Assembly: GCA_045579745.1 (NCBI GenBank)
Contig: JAZNMQ010000072.1
Location: forward strand, 1 to 64,000
Length of the DNA: 64,000 nucleotides
From: Flemingiibacterium sp045579745
Lineage (GTDB): Bacteria > Bacillota > Clostridia > Oscillospirales > CAG-272
Reading direction: 5' to 3'
Shown here: positions 7,068-14,646 of the stretch, in pieces
How positions within the stretch are numbered: position 1 is the first letter of the stretch
Layout of the letters: the number at the start of each line of letters is the position of its first letter
The notes under the pieces: generated by a model
Told to the model about the DNA's origin: nothing
The model's database searches: none
The model's input: only the letters and a program-made list of their open reading frames with translations
Program-made: the position numbers and the translations under genes

Positions 7068-8000
7068 TTATATATGTATATACATTTGTACCAAACATAT
7101 TACGATAGTTACTGTAATTGCACTCAGAACAGTTGATGAAAATACGGTTTTACTGGTGAATTCAACCTCATTATCATATTCCATAGCAATAATTAAAGTG
7201 TTTACGGCTGTAGGAGCTGAAGTGATAATTATTATTGCCTGAGCAGCCTGACCGGTAATATGTAAAATATTCACAACCGCTAAAGCTATAAGCGGAGATA
7301 TAGTCAATTTTAAGAAATTTGAAACATAAATCTTCCAATCTGAGAAGTTTATTTTTATCTCTGCAAGCTGTGCTCCGAGTGTGAACAGTGCAAGCGGAAC
7401 AAGACAGCCGCTCATAATTTGTGCGGTACTCATTATCGGGTGCCATACGGGTATATTAAATCCTTTGAGAATTGCGGCAAGCAGACAAGCGTATATGATC
7501 GGGATTTTCAATATGTTCAGCAGTGCCTTTTTAACCGGCATTTTTCCGCAGCTGCTGAAAAAAACTCCAACTGTACATTGAATAATGTTTTGTGCTGACA
7601 TCATTACCGCCTGAACTGACATAACAAAAGGATCGGAATTGTAAAGAAGCTGTAAAAGCGGAATGCAAAAATTACCGCTGTTATACTGTATAACCGTAGG
7701 AACGAAAGCAAAAAGCTGATTCTTTTTAAAACGACAGATCAGTCCGACCGAAAAAGAAATTATCAAAACAGCAATAAGGATCAGCAGAGATGCAGCTATT
7801 AGTTTTAACACCAAATCACCGCCTATATCGCTGTGATATATTTTGTAGAATACCAAAACAGGTATAAAAATATACATCTGAGGTTTTGACAAGGTTCTTA
7901 AGTCGAATTTGAATTTTTTCTGGGTGCAAAATCCGATCGCAATTTGAATGAAAATCGGAAGAATTACAGAGATGAATGTGAATATGAAAATATCAAACAT
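7068..8000 (-). CDS. AEC-family transporter
   Basis: 310 aa, almost entirely hydrophobic, with about ten membrane segments. It fits the auxin efflux carrier (AEC/YfdV) family in length and in motifs such as IQIAIGFCTQKK near the N-terminus, PTVIQYNSGNFCIPLL in the middle and APTAVNTLIIAMEYDNE near the end. AEC carriers move organic acids or other small anions across the plasma membrane; the substrate cannot be told. It lies 15 bp downstream of the glycosidase-like gene and has only a weak ribosome site of its own, so it is probably co-transcribed from the promoter at 9554-9582. A link to the neighbour's sugar products is inference. Confidence 0.85.
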   Translation of the reverse strand: MFDIFIFTFISVILPIFIQIAIGFCTQKKFKFDLRTLSKPQMYIFIPVLVFYKIYHSDIGGDLVLKLIAASLLILIAVLIISFSVGLICRFKKNQLFAFVPTVIQYNSGNFCIPLLQLLYNSDPFVMSVQAVMMSAQNIIQCTVGVFFSSCGKMPVKKALLNILKIPIIYACLLAAILKGFNIPVWHPIMSTAQIMSGCLVPLALFTLGAQLAEIKINFSDWKIYVSNFLKLTISPLIALAVVNILHITGQAAQAIIIITSAPTAVNTLIIAMEYDNEVEFTSKTVFSSTVLSAITVTIVICLVQMYIHI

Positions 8001-8015
8001 ATTATTTTATGTCCA

Positions 8016-9452
8016 TTAGTTATTTCTTTTCAAATATACAAGCCAGTCGCCTGTTTCGGGAAAATCAATGAAATTTTGAACCGTAGTATTGATATCAGGT
8101 GAAATACGATCTGTTCTTATGATCGTTGCATCATATTTTTTATCAGGGGAAAGGTTAAGATTGATCGATTCACAGTCGCAACAAAAAATTAGACAATTCT
8201 CTTTTGCTTTATCACTTAATGCATATATATTTTCAGCCAATGTATCATCCGGTTTCATAATATAATATGGAAAACGTGTTATATTATCCCAAACGGTCTT
8301 TACAATATCATGTCTTCTTTGAACGCGTCTTTCAAGCTCGGGGCGTCCGCTGAAGCCTGAGGAAGAGTCACCGTTCATATCTCCGTAATTCAGATATGCT
8401 GCAGTAAGTGCGATAACATACGCATTTCTTCGCAATTCCACATCGGTATATATCGGGTGACCGTATATATTATCTGTCCATAATGTTTCCTGTGCGTAAA
8501 GCGGTCCGTCTGACGGATGATTGAACAAAAGACCTTTGCGTAGGTCCGGAAGAGATATTGTTTTCGGACCTTGAAGAGTTGTGAAGGTTTGATAGTCGCA
8601 GTTTTTAAATTGATCGTCACCGCTTTGGTTGTGAACCGTCAACATATGATGGTAAATGTCATGTTCAGCAATCAGATGTCCGAGTCTGTTTACTTCATCA
8701 AAAGTCATAAAAGGGTTAACATCTAAAATTGGTTCAGGCCCTGCAACATTGAATAATAAATTTCGGTAGCAACCCCATCTTGCTATAATATAACGAACAT
8801 ATTTTACTTGATCGCGGTGTGCGTTTGGATTAAAACCTTCTCTGCCGAAAAATCCGGCAAACGGAAAAATAATAAACCCGCGCTGGCAAAGCATATCAAG
8901 AATTCTCTCTGCTTTGCGGTATTCATTTGCGTCAAGAGGCCAAAGCGAAGGCGTTTGCCATCCCATTCCTCTGGCATATGTTTGGCGATTCACAAAAAAG
9001 CTTGCAATGGACAGTGTGTTATAACCCTGATCTTTTGCCCAATCGAGAAAAGCAATTCTTGAACTGTCCGGCCAATTGTCAGCAAAAAAACAATCACCTA
9101 CATGAAAGCTTCTCATAAAAAACGGGTATCCTTCCGAAAAGCCAAACCAAAGTGGATTTTCTTTGTAACAACAAATTGTTCCCGGTAGATTTGATTCTAT
9201 GCAGGTGAAATTGCCTTCTATGTTATTTCCTTCATCATCGGAAAAGTATGCGCTGTACGACCATATTCCAATTTCGGTGGGCATAAAACGTATCTTCCAG
9301 GTGTCCTCACCGTCGTAAAAGCCCCAAAATTCAATTTGTTTTCCGTTTGGAGAATTGAAATTAACTAAAAGTTCAGTTTCGTTGTATGGATAAGAAGTTT
9401 TTGACACTCTTTTAATACTGATTTCAAATCTTCCATATTTGTCAACGTTCAT
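8016..9452 (-). CDS. DUF5060/DUF4038 glycoside-hydrolase-like protein
   Basis: 478 aa, no signal peptide. Residues 1-90 form a beta-rich DUF5060-type domain (LLVNFNSPNGKQIEFWGFYDG, WKIRFMPTEIGIWSYSAYF). Residues 100-400 look like the TIM-barrel DUF4038/apiosidase-like domain, with PLWFGFSEGYPFFMRSFHVGD, GYNTLSIASF and RWGCYRNLLFNVAGPEP. The glutamate in NVAGPEP is a possible catalytic residue. Relatives act on rare side-chain sugars of plant polysaccharides. Here the lack of a signal peptide suggests a cytoplasmic enzyme for imported oligosaccharides. It is first in an operon with the AEC transporter. Confidence 0.75.
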   Translation of the reverse strand: MNVDKYGRFEISIKRVSKTSYPYNETELLVNFNSPNGKQIEFWGFYDGEDTWKIRFMPTEIGIWSYSAYFSDDEGNNIEGNFTCIESNLPGTICCYKENPLWFGFSEGYPFFMRSFHVGDCFFADNWPDSSRIAFLDWAKDQGYNTLSIASFFVNRQTYARGMGWQTPSLWPLDANEYRKAERILDMLCQRGFIIFPFAGFFGREGFNPNAHRDQVKYVRYIIARWGCYRNLLFNVAGPEPILDVNPFMTFDEVNRLGHLIAEHDIYHHMLTVHNQSGDDQFKNCDYQTFTTLQGPKTISLPDLRKGLLFNHPSDGPLYAQETLWTDNIYGHPIYTDVELRRNAYVIALTAAYLNYGDMNGDSSSGFSGRPELERRVQRRHDIVKTVWDNITRFPYYIMKPDDTLAENIYALSDKAKENCLIFCCDCESINLNLSPDKKYDATIIRTDRISPDINTTVQNFIDFPETGDWLVYLKRNN

Positions 9453-9553
9453 ATCTATTTCCTTTTCCGAGAATGAATTTCAAGAAAAATTCCCTTGAAT
9501 TTATAAAAAATGATATATCAATCAATTGAAAAATTGTAATATATCTGCATCAT

Positions 9554-9582
9554 ATTCTAACACAGTATTTAAAAAAAGTCAA
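9554..9582 (-). promoter_or_regulatory. Promoter of the glycosidase-like/AEC operon
   Basis: On the minus strand, TTGACT (complement of 9577-9582), 17-bp spacer, TAGAAT (9554-9559). Confidence 0.6.
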
Positions 9583-9597
9583 TGGCTGCAATTGAAT

Positions 9598-9645
9598 AAC
9601 ACCTCAAATTCGAACTGTTAGTGTTCGGATGGAGGTGTTTTTCTT
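9598..9645. terminator. Hairpin with T-tract
   Basis: AACACCT pairs with AGGTGTT, and inner CGAAC pairs with GTTCG; TTTTCTTTT follows on the plus strand. No plus-strand gene precedes it, so it may be left over from a lost gene or belong to the repeat that follows. Confidence 0.5.
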
Positions 9646-9660
9646 TTCAAAAAACTTGCA

Positions 9661-9812
9661 CTATGAGCTCATATTGGGGCACAATTTTGCACCCTCACAC
9701 AAAGGTCTTTGTATTACAAGGGCTTTTCGTGTTTTTAGGGGTAAAAAGCTGCATCTCCACACCATGGCACCTTTCCCTCAACCTTATGGACTTGAACCTG
9801 AGATTATTTGTT
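9661..9812. repeat. Long intergenic repeat, copy A
   Basis: About 150 bp related to copy B at 12182-12332. The central 39 bp (9709-9747 and 12231-12269) are identical and begin TTGTATTACAAGGGC. A second conserved block is ACCTTATGGACTTG. The start of the core is part of a palindrome, CCTTGTA-T-TACAAGG, which is perfect in copy B. Both copies end just before a promoter with the same geometry. Confidence 0.75.
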
Positions 9813-9819
9813 TCAAACA

Positions 9820-9848
9820 TTGACAAACATAAGGGGTTATGATACAAT
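9820..9848 (+). promoter_or_regulatory. Promoter of the BspA-like gene
   Basis: TTGACA (9820-9825), 17-bp spacer ending ATGA, TACAAT (9843-9848). The spacer end matches that of the promoter at 12371-12399. Confidence 0.65.
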
Positions 9849-9971
9849 AAATTCAAGAAAAGTTAGGTGATATCAATTTCAAAAAAGGCCTCAGTTTTTG
9901 CTCTCCTATCAAATATCGGCTTGGTGTTGATTGTCCCATTAGTTTTCTGACAAATTTTACGGAGGTTTGAT

Positions 9972-11909
9972 ATGAAAAAGATTTCTTATGCATTGCTGTT
10001 TGTGTGTATGACAGTCGTTTTGATAATCGGAACATCTTTTCCTGTGTATGCAGATACAAGCGGTCAAGTAGGAAACTGTCAGTGGTCTCTTGACGGAACT
10101 GTTTTGAGCATCAACGGAAACGGAGCATTGAAAGTCGATTATGGAAACGCGCCTTGGGGAAAGTCGATTACCGAGGTCACAATAAACGAGGGCATTACAT
10201 CGATTTCTGGCGGTGCCTTTGCTGACTGCGGAGCCCTTTATAAAGTCACCTTGCCAAGTTCTTTAAGGGTAATCGAACATGGCGCGTTTGAGTATTGTAC
10301 ATCGCTTACCTCGATTACCATTCCAACCGGTCTAACTACGATAGAGACCTATGCTTTTTCAAATTGCTCCGCGCTTATAGATATTACCATTCCGAATACA
10401 GTTACACATATTGGCATTGAGGTGTTTAAGGAGTGCTATTCTCTGAATAATATTTTCGTTGATTCGTCGAATCCATCCTTTACATCGGTTGACGGTGTGC
10501 TGTTTTCAAAGGATAAGTCTGTGCTTATCAGATATCCGTCCGATAAGATCGGTCAGACATATACTGTTCCGAACGCTGTGAAAGAGATAAGTACGGGTGC
10601 TTTTGAAGCGGCGTGGGATCTTTTGGATATAACGCTTCATGACGGCATAACAAAAATTGGATATCATGCATTTTATAAGACAGTACCCTATAATGATAGC
10701 AGTAAGGTTTACAACGGATGTTTTTATTTGGGAAACCATCTGATTATTGCGAAAAACCAATCTATGACCTCTTGCACTGTAAAAAAAGGTACGAAGACGA
10801 TTGCGGATGGTGCCTTTGTTTCAGTTGACAAGTTGCAACGGGTAAGCTTGCCTGAGGGGCTTTTATCCATTGGCGAAAATGCGTTTTCCTGGTGCGGTTC
10901 CCTTAAAAGCATTTATATTCCAAAGAGCGTTACAAGAATCGAGAACAGCGCATTTTATGATTGTAACGCCATTGTGAGCGTTTTTTATTCAGGAAGCTCT
11001 TCCGAACGTAGCAAAATAACGGTAGGAATTCAAAATGAAAGGCTAACCGGTGCATCTTGGAAATATAACACCTGTTACGACGGAAAGGATCACAATTTCA
11101 AATCTGAAGTCATTACCAAAAACGCCACCTGCACTAAGGTTGGCGAAAAGAATATGACCTGTTCTGTTTGTGCTGCAGTTGTTACCGAGAAGATAGACGC
11201 GACGGGACATAAGTATGGGCAGTGGTCTCAGACAAAGGCGCCTACCTGTGTATCAACGGGCACAAAGGAAAGAAGTTGTACTGTCTGCAACCACCTTGAA
11301 TCAATAGCAGTTCCTGTTTTGGGGCATGTCTACGGACCATGGGTGGTCGAAATTGAGGCTTCGTGTGAAGATGTAGGTGTTGAAAAGCGAACATGCGTGC
11401 TGTGTCAGGGGGTTGAAGCTCAGAATATTGAACCTAAGGGACATAATTATCAAGAATGGAGTGTTGACACGAAGCCAACATGTACTGAAGAAGGACTGGA
11501 AAAGAAATCTTGCAGTAATTGTGATTTGTTTGAAGCTCGTGCTCTTTCCGCTTTGGGACATAGTTACCAAGAATGGATTGTTGACACGGAGCCAACATGT
11601 ACTGAAGAAGGACTGGAAAAGAAATCTTGCAGTAATTGTGATTCGTTTGAAGCTCGCGCTCTTCCCGCTTTGGGACATTCTTATGGCGAGCCCGAGATTG
11701 TAAAGAAGCCAACCTTTTTTGCAACAGGATTTGCGGACGCTGTTTGTGAGAAATGCGGAGATGTTAAAACGACGTCGCTCGATAAGTTGGATCCTAAAGA
11801 ATATATAAATATAATATGCACTTGTATAGTTGTCGCAGTTGCACTGATCGCGGTTGTTATCGTATACATTATAATTAAAAAGAGAAAGGCAAATTTGCCT
11901 AAAACATAA
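9972..11909 (+). CDS. BspA-like leucine-rich-repeat surface protein
   Basis: 645 aa, ATG behind ACGGAGGTTTG. A signal peptide covers residues 1-28 (KKISYALLFVCMTVVLIIG ending near VYADT). Residues about 60-350 carry BspA-type LRR_5 repeats (AFxxCxxLxxITIPxxLTxIExxAF). Residues about 370-590 carry roughly five cysteine-rich units of the form TCxxxGxxxxxCxxC...GHxYxxW. The C-terminus is a membrane anchor (INIICTCIVVAVALIAVVIV) followed by KKRK. The protein should be displayed on the cell surface; relatives bind host or partner molecules. Two of the cysteine units are a 117-bp tandem duplication. The gene is bracketed by repeat copies A and B, so it may be a mobile or exchangeable cassette. Confidence 0.85.
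   Translation: MKKISYALLFVCMTVVLIIGTSFPVYADTSGQVGNCQWSLDGTVLSINGNGALKVDYGNAPWGKSITEVTINEGITSISGGAFADCGALYKVTLPSSLRVIEHGAFEYCTSLTSITIPTGLTTIETYAFSNCSALIDITIPNTVTHIGIEVFKECYSLNNIFVDSSNPSFTSVDGVLFSKDKSVLIRYPSDKIGQTYTVPNAVKEISTGAFEAAWDLLDITLHDGITKIGYHAFYKTVPYNDSSKVYNGCFYLGNHLIIAKNQSMTSCTVKKGTKTIADGAFVSVDKLQRVSLPEGLLSIGENAFSWCGSLKSIYIPKSVTRIENSAFYDCNAIVSVFYSGSSSERSKITVGIQNERLTGASWKYNTCYDGKDHNFKSEVITKNATCTKVGEKNMTCSVCAAVVTEKIDATGHKYGQWSQTKAPTCVSTGTKERSCTVCNHLESIAVPVLGHVYGPWVVEIEASCEDVGVEKRTCVLCQGVEAQNIEPKGHNYQEWSVDTKPTCTEEGLEKKSCSNCDLFEARALSALGHSYQEWIVDTEPTCTEEGLEKKSCSNCDSFEARALPALGHSYGEPEIVKKPTFFATGFADAVCEKCGDVKTTSLDKLDPKEYINIICTCIVVAVALIAVVIVYIIIKKRKANLPKT
11454..11687 (+). repeat. 117-bp tandem duplication inside the BspA-like gene
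   Basis: Two consecutive 117-bp (39-codon) units, nearly identical, give the peptide PTCTEEGLEKKSCSNCD twice with period 117 (11475 and 11592). The duplication keeps the frame and looks recent. Confidence 0.85.
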
Positions 11910-12035
11910 AAGTGACGCGCGATGAGATTCCGCTTCGGGAGGAGAGGAGGATTTCATCCAGACTTGTTTGAATTTCATCATGCTTACACGATTTTAGTAA
12001 AAAGTGAAAGTTGCAATTTTGTCCTATAACCCAAA

Positions 12036-12065
12036 AAATCCTGCACGAAAGTGCGGGATTTTTAC
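12036..12065 (+). terminator. Terminator after the BspA-like gene
   Basis: AAATCCTGCAC, loop GAAA, GTGCGGGATTT, then more T. One T-G pair in the stem. Confidence 0.75.
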
Positions 12066-12181
12066 TTTTCACCTATTCACTATTCACTTTTCACGAAAAT
12101 TGCAGGATTTTTGAAAGTAATAGGTAAGAAGTAATAGCGAAGAAGTGAGCTTGATTTGCTTTACAAATCTTCATTATTGTG

Positions 12182-12332
12182 CTATGACCCCATATTGGTG
12201 CAACAAAAATGAACCTCAGCACAAAATTCCTTGTATTACAAGGGCTTTTCGTGTTTTTAGGGGTAAAAACAGCCTTCTTTCACCATTGCACCCTTTCTTC
12301 GACCTTATGGACTTGGACCTGCGACTTTTTGT
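12182..12332. repeat. Long intergenic repeat, copy B
   Basis: Direct-orientation partner of copy A at 9661-9812, with the identical 39-bp core at 12231-12269. The two cores are 2,522 bp apart and enclose the BspA-like gene. Confidence 0.75.
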
Positions 12333-12370
12333 TGTCACGCTGTGCGTGACAAATTTCCCTATTTTTTTGG

Positions 12371-12399
12371 TTGACATATTATTATGAAAATGATATAAT
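12371..12399 (+). promoter_or_regulatory. Promoter of the XRE regulator
   Basis: TTGACA (12371-12376), 17-bp spacer, TATAAT (12394-12399). This is a consensus SigA-type promoter 34 bp before the start codon. Confidence 0.75.
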
Positions 12400-12432
12400 A
12401 ATGATAAACAAACAACCGAGGGGGATGTTACG

Positions 12433-13449
12433 ATGACACTTGGTCAAAGAATACAACAAATACGAATTGAACATAGTCTTTCGCAAGAGGATTTTGCAGA
12501 GAAGCTTGGAACAACACGACAAACTGTTTCACGATGGGAGCTTGATCAGACCTATCCCGAAATAGCCAAAATTGTACTTATAAGTAAGGTCTTTTCGGTC
12601 ACCACGGACTCCTTATTGAAAGACGGAATAAGCACATTTGATACGGATGTCGACTATTTCACTTGTGGTGTTTATCGAGGCACGAATTGTGAGATAGTTG
12701 AAACCGAAAAGTTTGCACTGGTGTTCTATTATTCTCCTGATAAAAATATATTAGGAGCCAAGCTCTATAAGGGATACGAGAATAAAAAGCATTTGGTTGC
12801 CATTTGTGAAAGAAATCTGCTTGACGAAAAAACAGAATACGCATATTTTGTTGATGATAGTGATCCGCATACTGCAATTATAAATAGTGAACTTGTATCG
12901 GGTCTTGGCGCAGCTTGGAATCCTGATATAAAAAAATCCATGCGTCGTTTGGAAAGCTTTATTGTTGATCATAGCGGTACTCCTTTACCATCAGTAAAAG
13001 ATGCGGGAATACCCAAATGTCTAACATTGTGGAGAATGGCTGATAGCTATCATGCAACACATGATGAGTTCCACTTTTTCTTGTGTACGGGTAAAACAGA
13101 GTATATATTCTCAATAAAGCCTCAAGATACAAACATATATTGCGGTGCATCTTATAATATTGTATTTGATCTCGGTTTGTTTAGTGGCGGTCAGTTTTTT
13201 AGAATACGCAATTACAAGGATAACCGCGAGAAATGGTGCCGGTTCCATTGCGATTTTACTTGTGAATCAAGAGAAATAAAAATCCCTACCGATGAATGTG
13301 AGCTGGGTAAGTGTCTTCAAACAAAGAAAGGACTTATGTGGTGTGTAAAACGGTATAGCGATGATGAAATTGTGCTGCAGGGGTGCGGTGACGATGAATA
13401 TATTTATCGTCGAACAGATAAGAGAACCGAGCAGTTTACAACAATATAA
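12433..13449 (+). CDS. XRE-family transcriptional regulator with long C-terminal domain
   Basis: 338 aa, ATG behind GAGGGGGATG. Residues 1-60 are a classic Cro/C1 helix-turn-helix (LGQRIQQIRIEHSLSQEDF, KLGTTRQTVSRWELDQTYPE). The remaining 270 residues, beta-rich with aromatic clusters, match no family I recognise and may form a sensor or ligand-binding part. It stands alone between repeat copy B and the etf operon, with its own promoter and terminator. Whether it controls the surface-protein gene upstream or the etf genes downstream cannot be read from the sequence. Confidence 0.8.
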   Translation: MTLGQRIQQIRIEHSLSQEDFAEKLGTTRQTVSRWELDQTYPEIAKIVLISKVFSVTTDSLLKDGISTFDTDVDYFTCGVYRGTNCEIVETEKFALVFYYSPDKNILGAKLYKGYENKKHLVAICERNLLDEKTEYAYFVDDSDPHTAIINSELVSGLGAAWNPDIKKSMRRLESFIVDHSGTPLPSVKDAGIPKCLTLWRMADSYHATHDEFHFFLCTGKTEYIFSIKPQDTNIYCGASYNIVFDLGLFSGGQFFRIRNYKDNREKWCRFHCDFTCESREIKIPTDECELGKCLQTKKGLMWCVKRYSDDEIVLQGCGDDEYIYRRTDKRTEQFTTI

Positions 13450-13499
13450 AATTTCATACTTTGTTAAGGTTCGAATTTGTTGTGTTGTCCCAAAAGAGA

Positions 13500-13546
13500 G
13501 AAATCCGAAATTATTACCAATCGGTGATGGTTTCGGATTTCTTTTT
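13500..13546 (+). terminator. Terminator after the XRE gene
   Basis: Perfect 11-bp arms GAAATCCGAAA (13500-13510) and TTTCGGATTTC (13531-13541), then TTTTTG. Confidence 0.85.
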
Positions 13547-13653
13547 GTTTGAACTAATAATGGCGCGCCAAACGCTGCTGCGGTCATATTCAACAATGCA
13601 GCACAAATTGGGTTGGCTATTATTCCTAAAAATCGTTAATTAAAAGACTTATG

Positions 13654-13682
13654 TTGACTAAAAAGCTTTGCAATGCTATAAT
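13654..13682 (+). promoter_or_regulatory. Promoter of the etfB-etfA-lctD-rhaD operon
   Basis: TTGACT (13654-13659), 17-bp spacer, TATAAT (13677-13682), 34 bp before the etfB start. Confidence 0.75.
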
Positions 13683-13715
13683 AGAGTATATTAGTATCGA
13701 AATAGGAGCAGAAAC

Positions 13716-14504
13716 ATGAACATTTTGGTGTGTATTAAGCAGGTTCCGGGCTCAAGCAATGTTGAAGTTGATCCCGTAACCGGCGTTTTAAAAAGAAGCG
13801 GCGTGCAAAGCAAAATGAACCCGTATGACTTGTACGCTATCGAGCTTGCACTTTCATTGCGAGAGAAATTCGGCGGCCGAGTTGAATGTATTACGATGGG
13901 GCCGCCTCAGGCAAAAGCTGTCGTGATTGAAGCGATTTGTATGGGCGTTGACAGCGGAACTGTGCTTTCGGATAGAAAATTTGCGGGTGCGGATGTTCTT
14001 GCAACCGCATATACAATTTCTCAGGGTATAAAAATTTGCGGAGAGTTCGATCTGATTCTCTGCGGAAAGCAAACAACCGACGGTGATACAGCGCAGGTTG
14101 GAGCGGAGGTCGCAGAGTATTTATCTATACCGAACATTTCAAATGTTATCTCTGTGGACGCGCTCGAAAAAGATAAGCTTTATCTGACCTGCTCGCTTGA
14201 TAACAAAACGATCAAAGAGAGCATCAAGATGCCATGCCTTATTTCAATGGATTCGGATGTTAACTCGCCCCGTCTTCCTTCCTTTAAGGTTAAGCAGAGT
14301 ATTGACGAATCGCTCGTTCGGTTTTTATCCTTTGAGGATTTTGAAGATCAAAACGAGAAGCATTACGGGCTTTCGGGCTCCGCAACGCAGGTAGAACGCA
14401 TATTTCCGCCCGAGGTCAACAAGGAAAAAGCGGAAATATCGGGTACGGCAGAGGAACAGGCTGGACAGCTTCGTATGCTGCTTGACAAGCTCAAGATGAT
14501 ATAA
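13716..14504 (+). CDS. etfB: Electron transfer flavoprotein, beta subunit
   Basis: 262 aa behind ATAGGAGC. The N-terminus MNILVCIKQVPGSSNVEVDP and the motif CGKQTTDGDTAQVG near residue 115 mark EtfB of the electron-bifurcating kind. With EtfA it forms a heterodimer carrying FAD and passes electrons between the flavin oxidase encoded next, NAD and ferredoxin. Order etfB-etfA-oxidase matches the lctBCD cluster of Acetobacterium woodii, whose complex oxidises lactate with NAD at the cost of reduced ferredoxin. Cytoplasmic. The substrate of this version is not proven by sequence. Confidence 0.9.
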   Translation: MNILVCIKQVPGSSNVEVDPVTGVLKRSGVQSKMNPYDLYAIELALSLREKFGGRVECITMGPPQAKAVVIEAICMGVDSGTVLSDRKFAGADVLATAYTISQGIKICGEFDLILCGKQTTDGDTAQVGAEVAEYLSIPNISNVISVDALEKDKLYLTCSLDNKTIKESIKMPCLISMDSDVNSPRLPSFKVKQSIDESLVRFLSFEDFEDQNEKHYGLSGSATQVERIFPPEVNKEKAEISGTAEEQAGQLRMLLDKLKMI

Positions 14505-14512
14505 GGTGGTTA

Positions 14513-14646
14513 GCGTGAAAAATAGATTTTTCACGCCGGGTTTTGTGGCTTTCGCTGCTTTGTAGCAGCGATTTTGCTCCGCAAAACCACCCACAATTCC
14601 CAAAATAAGGAAGCTTTCGCTAACGCGAAAGCCATGGTGATTTAAT
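14513..14646 (+). repeat. Hairpin repeat family, copy 1 (before etfA)
   Basis: In the 142-bp gap between etfB and etfA. Stems: 11 perfect bp GCGTGAAAAAT/ATTTTTCACGC (14513-14523, 14526-14536); TCGCTGCT/AGCAGCGA (14552-14571); TTTTGC/GCAAAA (about 14572-14586); and a last stem GCTTTCGC/GCGAAAGC (14613-14632). The last stem lies between an AAGGAA ribosome-site candidate (14607-14612) and the etfA ATG at 14647. Related copies are at 38880-39030 and 33092-33191. Confidence 0.75.

Larger units (their letters stand above)
9453..9971. other. Intergenic region with minus promoter, terminator, repeat copy A and plus promoter
   Basis: Some 520 bases. In order: a promoter for the minus-strand operon (9554-9582), a hairpin (9598-9645), repeat copy A (9661-9812), a promoter (9820-9848) and a leader of about 120 nt for the BspA-like gene. 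Short open frames here are not conserved between the two repeat copies and look spurious. Confidence 0.6.
11910..12432. other. Intergenic region with terminator, repeat copy B and promoter
   Basis: Some 520 bases. They contain a terminator (12036-12065), an AT-rich stretch with short direct repeats of ACTTTTCAC/TATTCAC type, repeat copy B (12182-12332) and the promoter of the XRE regulator (12371-12399). I see no gene in it. Confidence 0.6.

Noticed and set aside
9621..12387. Short plus-strand frames over repeat copies A (9621-9842) and B (12145-12387) sharing the peptide CITRAFRVFRGK.
   Set aside because: The shared peptide simply follows the identical 39-bp DNA core; the flanks differ, there is no ribosome site, and the frames look like by-products of the repeat.
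13440..13500. GGTTCGAAT at 13469-13477, resembling a tRNA T-loop.
   Set aside because: No acceptor stem, anticodon arm or CCA partner could be drawn around it. I found no tRNA in the window.
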